64,000 nt of DNA from AB-137-C09 sp964645625 (GTDB taxonomy: Bacteria; Pseudomonadota; Zetaproteobacteria; Mariprofundales; Mariprofundaceae), in NCBI GenBank assembly GCA_964645625.1, contig CAZYAI010000005.1, forward strand, positions 1 through 64,000, read 5' to 3'. The translations under genes were made by a program, and so were the position numbers. Below are positions 34,426 to 42,001 of this stretch, piece after piece; position 1 is the stretch's first letter, and every line of letters starts with the position of its first letter. The notes beneath the pieces were generated by a model. That model saw only the letters and a program-made list of their open reading frames with translations, had not been told where the DNA came from and ran no database searches.

Positions 34426-34453
34426 AGCACATCACAAGATTTAAGGCAGGAAC

Positions 34454-34532
34454 AAGGGCGCAATGCTATGATTCATGTTGTGCTAAGATTATTTGACCTT
34501 GACCACTGTGTTCTACAGGGTTGCGCGCCCTT
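34454..34532 (+). other. Long-range hairpin in the glgP leader
   Basis: AAGGGCGCAA (34454-34463) pairs with TTGCGCGCCCTT (34521-34532), leaving a two-base bulge and a loop of about 57 nt. It sits about 85 bp before the glgP start in the 191-bp gap after the exonuclease gene, and could be a terminator for the upstream operon (only a short TTA follows) or a structured leader. Confidence 0.45.
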
Positions 34533-34616
34533 ATATATTATTTTTTCTGTATAAAACTACGGTTATTTGCATGAGTCATTGTTTTGATTGATGCGGATAA
34601 CAATGAAGGAGCTGAT

Positions 34617-37178
34617 GTGAGCACACAAGGCCAAACGTATTATTTGCAAATACGCCCTAATATTCCAGCAACGTTAAATCGTTTAGAGGAAGTATCCTCA
34701 GACATGTGGTTCTCTTGGAACGCCAAGGCACGCATGCTATTCCGTTTGCTAGACCTCGAATTATGGAACAGAACAGGACACAACCCACGCCTATTTTTGC
34801 GTCGCGTTAGCCAGAATCGTCTAAACAACATGGCCGCTGATCGCGCATTTATTGCATTGTATAACAGTGTGTTGGCCGATTATGACTCCTACCAACAAGA
34901 TGAAAACCAATGGTTTATCAACACCATCCCTTCACCTGAAGCCCATCAAGTGGCTTACTTCAGTGCTGAATTCGGTCTGCATGAATCACTGCCTATTTAC
35001 TCAGGTGGTTTAGGTATTTTGGCTGGCGACCATTGCAAATCAGCCAGTGACTTAGGTTTGCCTTTTACCGCTGTTGGCTTGCTGTACCGTAACGGTTACT
35101 TCACACAAACGATTGATACCCACGGTAATCAAGTAGCAACCTATTACGCTAATCATTTTGAAGATCTATGTGTAGAACCAGCCTTGGATGCTAATGGTAA
35201 CGTTCTTTATGTTAGCGTGAAACTGCCTGGTCGCGAGCTACGCTTGAAAGTATGGACAGTGAATATTGGTCATATTCAAATGGTCTTGTTGGATTCTGAC
35301 CTGCAAGAAAACAGCAGTGAAGACCGTACCATCACTCACCAATTGTATGGCGGCGGCATAGAAAACCGTATTCGTCAGGAAATCGTCTTGGGTATTGGTG
35401 GCGTTCGTGCCTTACGTGCTATGGGGATTGCACCCACTGCGTGGCACTTAAACGAAGGTCATGCTGCATTTGTTTCGCTTGAGCGTATGCGTGAATATGT
35501 ACAGAACGATGGCTTAACGTTTGATGAAGCATTGGATGCAGCTTCGGCGTGTACCATTTTCACCACCCACACGCCTGTACCAGCGGGTCATGATGTCTTC
35601 CCTATTGAAATGTTTGACCGCTACATGGGGCTGTATGCTGACAAATTGGGAACATCTATTGAGCGTTTGCATGCTATGGGTCATGGCGACTTTGGTCATG
35701 GTGCGCATGGTTTTAACCAAACAGCATTGGCAACGCATACCTCATCGTTCCAAAACGGTGTGGCTAAACTGCACGGTGAAGTCAGCTCAGAAATGTTCCA
35801 AGGCATGTGGCCTGACTTAACACCAGAAGAAAACCCTATGACTTCCGTCACCAACGGCGTACACGCGTTGACATGGTTGGCACAAGAATGGATCAGCACC
35901 TTCGACCAAGAATTGGGCGGCGGTTGGCGTGGTCATTTGCGCGATACAGATTTTTGGGAGTGCATCCACGATATTCCAGATCACCTATTCTGGAGTATTC
36001 ATCAGACCAATAAAGGGCGCATGCTGCAATATATTGCAGAGCAGCTAGAAGCTCAATCCATCCGCAATGGTGAAAGCCTACAGATGGTGAAAGAAATGAC
36101 GCAGTTCTTCGATGTGCGCCATTTAGTGATTGGTTTCGCTCGTCGTTTTGCTACCTATAAACGTGCAACCCTGTTGTTTAATGATGAAAAGCGTTTGCTG
36201 TCTCTGCTTGATGCCATTGGTCACCCTGTAATCTTTTTGTTTGCAGGTAAGGCGCATCCTGCCGACCAGCCTGGTCAAGACCTGATTCGTCAGATTCATC
36301 AAATTTCACGCAAACCTGCGTTCCAAGGGCGCATTTTAATGCTCGAAGGCTATGACATGACGCTGTCACGCTACATGCTTTCTGGTGTTGATGTATGGTT
36401 GAATAATCCACGTCGCCCCATGGAAGCATCGGGTACTTCGGGTATGAAGGCTGCTATGAACGGCGCGCCTAATCTGTCGATTCTTGATGGTTGGTGGCCA
36501 GAAGGTTACAAATCAGCCAATGGCTGGGTTATCGGTGGTGAGCGTGACATTGATGACGATCAACTGCGTGATCATGAAGATGCCGCATCCTTGTACCATG
36601 TATTGAGCAATCATGTGGCTCCATTGTATTATAACGTAGGTGATCGTGGCTATTCTGAAGGTTGGGTACATACCGCTAAACGGGCAATGATTGAGTCGAT
36701 CCCTGTATTCAACACAGAGCGTATGGTTGCTGAATATACAGAACGTTTTTATATTCCAGCTTCTACCCGTGGTCAGCAAATGGTGGCAGACAAGCACGCA
36801 CGCGCCAAAGCATTAGCAGCTTGGAAAAACAAAGTTCGTTCGGCATGGCATGCAGTTTACCTTGAAGCGAACACCGCTATTCCTGAACGCAGCACCAAGC
36901 AATATGGTGACGATGTATGCATCAGCGTTAAAGCGCATCTTGATGGTTTGAGTGCTGAGGAAGTATCGGTAGAAGTATTATTGCTGCGTCCAGTAGGCGG
37001 CTTGCATGGTGATTATGCACCGAATAGTTCGTTAACTTTGAAGCATCAAGGTGATGGCATATTCTCGGCAGACATCCACCCAGAAGACACGGGAGACTTC
37101 GCGTATCGGGTTCGTATTTACCCAACACACGAAGACTTGCCGCATCCACTGGCAATGGGCTTGATGAAGTATCTTTAG
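34617..37178 (+). CDS. glgP: Alpha-glucan (glycogen) phosphorylase
   Basis: An 853-residue phosphorylase that releases glucose-1-phosphate from glycogen or maltodextrin. The N-terminus (LNRLEEVSSDMWFSWN) belongs to the DUF3417 type found with the alternative short phosphorylase family. Further motifs: YFSAEFGLHESLPIYSGGLG, HLNEGHAAF, and the PLP-binding Lys block GTSGMKAAMNG. The start is GTG at 34617 with GAAGGAG upstream; earlier in-frame codons are upstream of that site. It is monocistronic, closed by a strong terminator. Confidence 0.96.
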   Translation: MSTQGQTYYLQIRPNIPATLNRLEEVSSDMWFSWNAKARMLFRLLDLELWNRTGHNPRLFLRRVSQNRLNNMAADRAFIALYNSVLADYDSYQQDENQWFINTIPSPEAHQVAYFSAEFGLHESLPIYSGGLGILAGDHCKSASDLGLPFTAVGLLYRNGYFTQTIDTHGNQVATYYANHFEDLCVEPALDANGNVLYVSVKLPGRELRLKVWTVNIGHIQMVLLDSDLQENSSEDRTITHQLYGGGIENRIRQEIVLGIGGVRALRAMGIAPTAWHLNEGHAAFVSLERMREYVQNDGLTFDEALDAASACTIFTTHTPVPAGHDVFPIEMFDRYMGLYADKLGTSIERLHAMGHGDFGHGAHGFNQTALATHTSSFQNGVAKLHGEVSSEMFQGMWPDLTPEENPMTSVTNGVHALTWLAQEWISTFDQELGGGWRGHLRDTDFWECIHDIPDHLFWSIHQTNKGRMLQYIAEQLEAQSIRNGESLQMVKEMTQFFDVRHLVIGFARRFATYKRATLLFNDEKRLLSLLDAIGHPVIFLFAGKAHPADQPGQDLIRQIHQISRKPAFQGRILMLEGYDMTLSRYMLSGVDVWLNNPRRPMEASGTSGMKAAMNGAPNLSILDGWWPEGYKSANGWVIGGERDIDDDQLRDHEDAASLYHVLSNHVAPLYYNVGDRGYSEGWVHTAKRAMIESIPVFNTERMVAEYTERFYIPASTRGQQMVADKHARAKALAAWKNKVRSAWHAVYLEANTAIPERSTKQYGDDVCISVKAHLDGLSAEEVSVEVLLLRPVGGLHGDYAPNSSLTLKHQGDGIFSADIHPEDTGDFAYRVRIYPTHEDLPHPLAMGLMKYL

Positions 37179-37191
37179 ATCATGAGTCATT

Positions 37192-37222
37192 ACCCGACCC
37201 GCAATCATGCGGGTCGGGTTTA
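37192..37222 (+). terminator. Intrinsic terminator after glgP
   Basis: Perfect 11-bp stem ACCCGACCCGC/GCGGGTCGGGT with a 6-nt loop followed by TTTA. It lies 14 bp after the glgP stop. Confidence 0.88.
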
Positions 37223-37240
37223 TCTCTATGGGGAAAAAAC

Positions 37241-37822
37241 ATGAATCAAAACAGAGATGAGGCCATGGCATGCGTCCGTGGCCTTTTGCGTTATATCGGA
37301 GAGGATGAAAACCGCGAAGGCTTACAAGAAACGCCTCGCCGCGTCATTGATGCCATGCTTGAGCATTTTAGCGGTTATCAAGATGACCCTGAGGAACACC
37401 TGCTCAAAACCTTTGAGGAAGTGGAAGGTTATGATGAAATCGTGTTGGTGTCAGACATCGACATTCATTCCCATTGCGAACATCACCTTGTGCCCTTCGT
37501 TGGCAAGGCTCACGTTGCCTACATTCCTGATGGTAAAGTCGTTGGCTTATCAAAATTAGCACGCGTGGTCGATGGCTATGCCAAACGATTACAAGTACAA
37601 GAAAAACTCACCATGCAAATAGCCCAAGCCATTGAAGCCGTGCTTAATCCCGCTGGTGTTGCCGTTATTATTCAGTGCCAACATTTTTGCATGTGTCACC
37701 GAGGTGTACACAAACCCAATTCATGGACGACGACATCCAAATTGACGGGCGCATTCCTTAATAATGCTTCCTCGCGCAGTGAGTTGTTTCAACTGATTGA
37801 AATGAATCGTTCATCATCATGA
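37241..37822 (+). CDS. folE: GTP cyclohydrolase I
   Basis: A 193-residue FolE that converts GTP to dihydroneopterin triphosphate for folate (and possibly queuosine precursor) synthesis. The zinc ligands are the Cys in HSHCEHHLVPF, a His in the same motif, and the Cys in QHFCMCHRGV. TPRRVIDAM, the GLSKLARVVDGYAKRLQVQE block and SRSELFQLI are family signatures. It is a single gene between two terminators. Confidence 0.98.
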   Translation: MNQNRDEAMACVRGLLRYIGEDENREGLQETPRRVIDAMLEHFSGYQDDPEEHLLKTFEEVEGYDEIVLVSDIDIHSHCEHHLVPFVGKAHVAYIPDGKVVGLSKLARVVDGYAKRLQVQEKLTMQIAQAIEAVLNPAGVAVIIQCQHFCMCHRGVHKPNSWTTTSKLTGAFLNNASSRSELFQLIEMNRSSS

Positions 37823-37888
37823 CTGTAGCAGCGGTGCTTTATCGCTTGGGGTAGCAGAAGTTCTGTTGGTTTCCCGTTTGAGACGGAA

Positions 37889-37915
37889 TAAAACAAGAAC
37901 TACGACTTGTTTTTT
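37889..37915 (+). terminator. Intrinsic terminator after folE
   Basis: Stem AAACAAG-aactacga-CTTGTTTTTT. The T-run on the plus strand fits termination of folE. The rest of 37823-38078 holds no gene I can support. Confidence 0.65.
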
Positions 37916-38078
37916 ACGCTATTGAACTCACCATTTTCCTTGCTTAACAACGAGGCTGGTGAGCGTTCCTAAGTTTAAATATTTATCTGCAGATAAACAC
38001 AGATGATGAAAGAACTCAGCTTCCCTTTTACGATGTCACACCTTTTATCCCGTCTTAAAAGGAAAGCCGTTCTGTTTG

Positions 38079-38621
38079 TTAGAACGATGATCCCTCTTCG
38101 CTCAGGAAGGCGATTTCTTCGGTGGTAGATTTACGCCCGAGTATAGCATTGCGGTGAGGGTAGCGACCAAAGCGTGCTATAATTGCTTGATGCTTGCATT
38201 CAAATTCGTATTGGGATTCCATGCCAGCTTGCCTAAAGAGTTGTGCCGCCTGTTGGTGAATAATACTTGATTCACTATGCATGTATGGCATATAGATGAA
38301 GGCGCGTTGATTGATGCTTTTTAGTCGTTGATCCGTAGCTGCACGGACTGCTTCTTGGGCTAAAATCAACGCCATGCCATCATAAGCGAATGCTTGAGGC
38401 ATGTTGCGGTAGATGTTACGAGAGAATTGATCTAAGACAATAATCTCTGCCAAGCATCCCTCGTCGCTATCCCGCCAGTGAGCCAGTTCCCCGCGTCCTG
38501 CTTGTTGATGCAATGCGCCAAAACGGGAGGTAATGGTTTGATCCAGTGTGTCATCCTTTTGCCACCACTGGATAGGCTCTAATGTTTCAAACCAAAAATC
38601 TAACACCATATTAACGGACAT
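38079..38621 (-). CDS. DUF924 family protein
   Basis: A 180-residue alpha-helical protein of the DUF924 type, recognised from VLDFWFE, WWQKD, LAEIIVLDQFSRNIYR, AFIYMPYMHSE and FGRYPHRNAILGR. The family has a TPR-like fold; its activity is unknown. The ATG at 38621 follows GAGGAG. Longer frames upstream enter the GTAGGTTGGG repeat and are rejected. Confidence 0.88.
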   Translation of the reverse strand: MSVNMVLDFWFETLEPIQWWQKDDTLDQTITSRFGALHQQAGRGELAHWRDSDEGCLAEIIVLDQFSRNIYRNMPQAFAYDGMALILAQEAVRAATDQRLKSINQRAFIYMPYMHSESSIIHQQAAQLFRQAGMESQYEFECKHQAIIARFGRYPHRNAILGRKSTTEEIAFLSEEGSSF

Positions 38622-38655
38622 AGTTTTTTGTCTCCTCGTGCGGATTACACGAACA

Positions 38656-38765
38656 TGTAGGTTGGGTTGAGGCGCGAAGCCCAACGTTGCAACAATCAAT
38701 TATTGCGTTGGTCATGTCCCTTGTTGGGTTTCGCTTCGCTCAACCACAATCTACGATGTCACGCA
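38656..38765. repeat. GTAGGTTGGG-type palindromic repeat, copy 1
   Basis: Begins gtaggttgggttgaggcgcg and ends tcgctcaaccacaatctacg, an imperfect inverted repeat of about 100 bp. A second copy lies at 47905-48007, and the two share an outer gtgacatcgtag block. Similar palindromes occur between genes in many proteobacteria. Confidence 0.88.
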
Positions 38766-38802
38766 ATTCATATTGCTTTGGTTCCGCTTTAAACGGGAAG
38801 CG

Positions 38803-39450
38803 TTACTTGGCGAAAGGGCGGATGCGATTGATGATCGGATGACCACCACGAATATGAAGTATCACAGCAACAATATGCAGTGCAATAAGTGCTTCGACAA
38901 GACCAGCTAATACCTCATGCGCTTCGCCGACCATGTGAATCATCTCCGTTTGATGACCGTGTTCATTCCAACCGAAAAACAAGGCTAGACCTGTTGCTGC
39001 CATGCCCAAAACGGTGAGTAACATCAGTCCATGCACGCTACGCGCCACACTTTCACCATCTTCAGGTGCTGCTAACCGTCCTTCTTTCCAACCATTGGCT
39101 TGCACGGCAACTTCGCTTTGCAACTGCGCTCTTCCGCTGGCTGACAGCCAAGGGAATAAATTACGCCAGTGAGCACCAGGGACACTGCTAAACGCCAATC
39201 CTATGCGTATGAGAATCAGTGCTACAATCGCCAAGCCTAATGCTTCGTGTAACTCAAACGTCCATGATTCTTCGATCATAGCTGCACCATGATCTTCATG
39301 TGCATAAGCTGGCGTAATAACCATCATGGCATGGGATGCTTCGCTATGCTTACCAGGAACATCCATCAACTCACCAACAGCCAATTGTGCCAACATGCAC
39401 AACGCCAATAGTGAATGCAGAATGCGAATGGGATTGCCGTAGGTCATCAC
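38803..39450 (-). CDS. Cytochrome b561-type membrane cytochrome
   Basis: A 215-residue protein with four predicted TM helices and conserved His residues suited to bind b hemes: RILHSLL near residue 12, FELHEALGL near 68, SVHGLM near 139 and ALHIVAVILHIR near 195. A His-rich loop (YAHEDHG) lies after TM1. It likely moves electrons from the quinone pool or a periplasmic donor. It starts directly after the CBS protein stop, so the two are an operon. The start may be either of two consecutive Met codons. Confidence 0.88.
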   Translation of the reverse strand: MMTYGNPIRILHSLLALCMLAQLAVGELMDVPGKHSEASHAMMVITPAYAHEDHGAAMIEESWTFELHEALGLAIVALILIRIGLAFSSVPGAHWRNLFPWLSASGRAQLQSEVAVQANGWKEGRLAAPEDGESVARSVHGLMLLTVLGMAATGLALFFGWNEHGHQTEMIHMVGEAHEVLAGLVEALIALHIVAVILHIRGGHPIINRIRPFAK

Positions 39451-39897
39451 TTAAACACCTTTATGGATATAAAGCCCTCGGGTAATATCCCCGATGCTGA
39501 CCATGCCAACCAACACGCCATTTTCACAAACAGGAATGCGGCGCAGGTTTTTTAATCCCATATATGATGCTGCTTTAAGCACTGACATGTCAGGTGTGAC
39601 ACTCATGGGATTAGCGGTCATTACTTCTTTGACCTTCATGCCCAATACACGTTTGTAATTATCTTCCATCTCTTCAAAGTCACGCGAGTGAACAGAGTCG
39701 TGTACATATTCGCCGAAATTAGGGTAAAGTGGCAGCATCGTGTCACGAATGGTGATAATGCCAACCAATGTGTTTGCATCATCGACAACGGGCAAAGAGC
39801 CGCAACGGCGCATGAGGATTTTTTCCACGACAGAGCGCAAGCGATCTTCTTCTGTGCAGGTTTCCAGCCCTTGACTCATAACATCTGAAACTTTCAT
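39451..39897 (-). CDS. Two-CBS-domain protein
   Basis: A 148-residue protein made of two CBS motifs: the first (about 1-60) has KVSDVMSQGLETC and LVGIITIRD; the second (about 82-143) has VKEVMTANPMSVTPDMSVLKAASYM and LVGMVSIGDITRG. Paired CBS motifs bind adenosine nucleotides and act as energy sensors. Adjacent and upstream of the cytochrome b561 gene, it may tune it (inference). A ggaggaaacc site precedes the ATG. Confidence 0.93.
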   Translation of the reverse strand: MKVSDVMSQGLETCTEEDRLRSVVEKILMRRCGSLPVVDDANTLVGIITIRDTMLPLYPNFGEYVHDSVHSRDFEEMEDNYKRVLGMKVKEVMTANPMSVTPDMSVLKAASYMGLKNLRRIPVCENGVLVGMVSIGDITRGLYIHKGV

Positions 39898-39966
39898 AAT
39901 GGTTTCCTCCTTGGTGGTTAAACGCCCCAGTATGAAGAGCGCGTGTGTGTTTTACATCGTAGTGTG

Positions 39967-40033
39967 ATAAACGAGCATGGCGTTTTGGCACGCTATGCCA
40001 TAATATTCCATAGCGCAGCACCATGCCCGTTAA
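39967..40033 (+). repeat. R1 dispersed element, copy D (upstream of glyA, shortened)
   Basis: Contains ataaacgagcatggcgtttt, ggcacgctatg, ccatagcgc and ccatgcccgtta. It lacks the ggtggcaaaa block, but GAGCATGG can still pair with CCATGCCC, and CGCTATG with CATAGCG. It is oriented like glyA, with a terminator at 40071. Confidence 0.7.
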
Positions 40034-40070
40034 CGGTGGCGGTGAATCTAACTGCTTGCGTTGACTTTGT

Positions 40071-40108
40071 CAGCCACCCTTACCATGACTGGGTGTGGCT
40101 GGTTTTTT
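40071..40108 (+). terminator. Intrinsic terminator in the glyA leader
   Basis: CAGCCAC (40071-40077) pairs with GTGGCTG (40095-40101), extended by CC/GG across a bulge and followed by gTTTTTT. No plus-strand gene lies within 2 kb upstream, which suggests that a leader transcript is being attenuated. Confidence 0.75.
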
Positions 40109-40175
40109 CAATTCCCTTTGGCATACTGCGCGACCATAGATTTTATACAATGATACAGTGTTTTTACTCCCTTTA

Positions 40176-40210
40176 GCGCGCTTCATGGCAACCATGTTCC
40201 ATGTTAAGAG
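40176..40210 (-). repeat. R1 fragment E (opposite orientation)
   Basis: On the minus strand it reads ctcttaacatggaacatg, identical over 18 bases to the 5' end of R1 copy C, then diverges. With copy D it may be what is left of a rearranged element. Confidence 0.5.
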
Positions 40211-40252
40211 GGAATGTTAATATTGTATTGATATACTCATGAAGGAGTTAGC

Positions 40253-41512
40253 ATGTCTGAACGTCGCCAGTTTTTTGAGCGTGATCTGGAAGATGCGGAA
40301 GTAAATGCCGTGATTAAGGCTGAATTGGGACGCCAACGGCACACCCTAGAACTTATTGCCAGTGAAAATATTGTTTCAAAAGCAGTGATGCAAGCTCAAG
40401 GTTCAGTTTTAACCAACAAGTATGCAGAAGGTTACCCAGGTCGTCGCTATTATGGTGGCTGTGAACATGTCGATAAGGTCGAGGCTTTAGCTCAACAGCG
40501 TGCCTGCGAGTTATTTGGCATGAAGTACGCCAATGTTCAGCCGCACTCAGGTTCTCAAGCCAATATGGCTGTGTATATGGCTGTACTACAACCAGGCGAT
40601 GTTATCATGGGCATGGATTTATCGCATGGCGGTCATTTAACCCATGGTTCACCGGTAAACTTTTCTGGTCGCTTGTACGATGTCGTTGCTTACGGCGTGC
40701 GTGAATCCGACGAATGCATCGATTATAATGTCATGCAGAAGATGGCTGAAGTCCATCGTCCCAAATTGATTGTAGGCGGAGCTTCTGCCTATGAACAACA
40801 CATTGATTTTGCTCGTATGCGTGCCATTGCCGACTCTGTTGGTGCATTATTCATGGTTGATATGGCGCATTATGCGGGATTGATTGCTGCCGGTGTTTAC
40901 CCTTCACCTGCAGGTCATGCACACATCGTAACCACAACCACCCACAAAACCTTGCGTGGTCCACGTGGCGGTATGATTTTGACTGATGATGAAGAATTGG
41001 CGAAAAAAATTAACTCACGTATTTTCCCTGGCATCCAAGGTGGTCCTTTGATGCATGTGATTGCAGCTAAAGCAGTTGCTTTTGGTGAAGCGGCTGGTGC
41101 ATTGTTTCAAGCGGATCAAGCACAGGTTGTTGCCAATGCTAAGGCTATGGCAGCGGTATTGGCTGAAGGTGGTTTGCGTATTGTCTCTGGTGGTACGGAG
41201 TGTCATATGTTCCGTGTTGATGTTCGTCCGCAAGGGCTAACGGGTAAAGAAGCAGAAGAAGCACTCGAAGCTGCGGGCATTACAACCAACAAAAACACTA
41301 TTCCGTTTGATCCAGAATCACCGTTTGTCACCAGTGGCATTCGCATTGGTACGTCAGCTATTACAGCGCGTGGTATGAAGGTGGAGCAAGCTGAAGCTAT
41401 TGGTCGCATGATTTTGACGGTGTTGAAAGCAGCGGGCGATGCTGAAGTTCATAACCGTGTCGCGGCCGAAGTCCGCGCACTGACTGACCAGTTCCCTATT
41501 TATCAGGACTAG
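40253..41512 (+). CDS. glyA: Serine hydroxymethyltransferase
   Basis: A 419-residue PLP enzyme that interconverts serine and glycine with tetrahydrofolate. The PLP Lys lies in VTTTTHKTLRGPRGG. The N-terminal LELIASENIVSKAV, the NKYAEGYPGRRYYGGCE block and SGSQANMAVY are conserved. An aaggag site precedes the ATG. The 355-bp leader holds R1-D, a terminator and fragment E. nrdR starts 2 bp downstream. Confidence 0.98.
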   Translation: MSERRQFFERDLEDAEVNAVIKAELGRQRHTLELIASENIVSKAVMQAQGSVLTNKYAEGYPGRRYYGGCEHVDKVEALAQQRACELFGMKYANVQPHSGSQANMAVYMAVLQPGDVIMGMDLSHGGHLTHGSPVNFSGRLYDVVAYGVRESDECIDYNVMQKMAEVHRPKLIVGGASAYEQHIDFARMRAIADSVGALFMVDMAHYAGLIAAGVYPSPAGHAHIVTTTTHKTLRGPRGGMILTDDEELAKKINSRIFPGIQGGPLMHVIAAKAVAFGEAAGALFQADQAQVVANAKAMAAVLAEGGLRIVSGGTECHMFRVDVRPQGLTGKEAEEALEAAGITTNKNTIPFDPESPFVTSGIRIGTSAITARGMKVEQAEAIGRMILTVLKAAGDAEVHNRVAAEVRALTDQFPIYQD

Positions 41513-41514
41513 CA

Positions 41515-41967
41515 TTGCATTGTCCCTATTGCACATACCCTGAAACGCGGGTTGTCGATTCTCGGGAAGCCGAAGGTGGTGGTGCTGTGCGCCGCCGCCG
41601 TTCCTGTGAAGGTTGCGGTAAACGTTTTTCTACCTTTGAACGCGCTGACGTGCGCCTGCCGATGTTGATTAAAAAAGATGAATCTAGACAGCCATTTGAT
41701 GTCGATAAAATGCGGCGAGGTATGGAGCGCGCATTGGAAAAACGTCCTGTCTCGGTGGTCGATCTTGACCAAGCAGTGGCGCGTATTATGCAATCAATCG
41801 CAGAGCAAGGGGATGATGAAATTGCCGTGCGTTTGGTCGGTGAGTTTGTAATGAGGGAACTAAAAACACTGGATGCAGTAGCCTATGTGCGCTTTGCTTC
41901 AGTGTATCGAGATTTCAAAGATGTGGGTGAGTTTTTGGTTGCAGTGCAATCAACGTTACCCAAATAA
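41515..41967 (+). CDS. nrdR: Transcriptional regulator NrdR
   Basis: A 150-residue repressor of ribonucleotide reductase genes. The N-terminal zinc ribbon has HCPYC and CEGCGKRF, and an ATP-cone domain follows (about 48-138; LIKKDESRQPFDVDKMRRG; YVRFASVYRDFKD). The start is TTG at 41515, two bases after the glyA stop, giving the family N-terminus MHCPYC. No ATG alternative keeps the zinc ribbon. Translation presumably depends on coupling to glyA. Confidence 0.95.
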   Translation: MHCPYCTYPETRVVDSREAEGGGAVRRRRSCEGCGKRFSTFERADVRLPMLIKKDESRQPFDVDKMRRGMERALEKRPVSVVDLDQAVARIMQSIAEQGDDEIAVRLVGEFVMRELKTLDAVAYVRFASVYRDFKDVGEFLVAVQSTLPK

Positions 41968-42001
41968 GGCACGGCAAGCGTGCGCGTAAAGGAATGATGA
42001 T

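Noticed and set aside
40034..40252. Glycine or tetrahydrofolate riboswitch ahead of glyA
   Set aside because: No match to the conserved cores of those classes was recognisable; R1-D and a terminator account for the visible structure.
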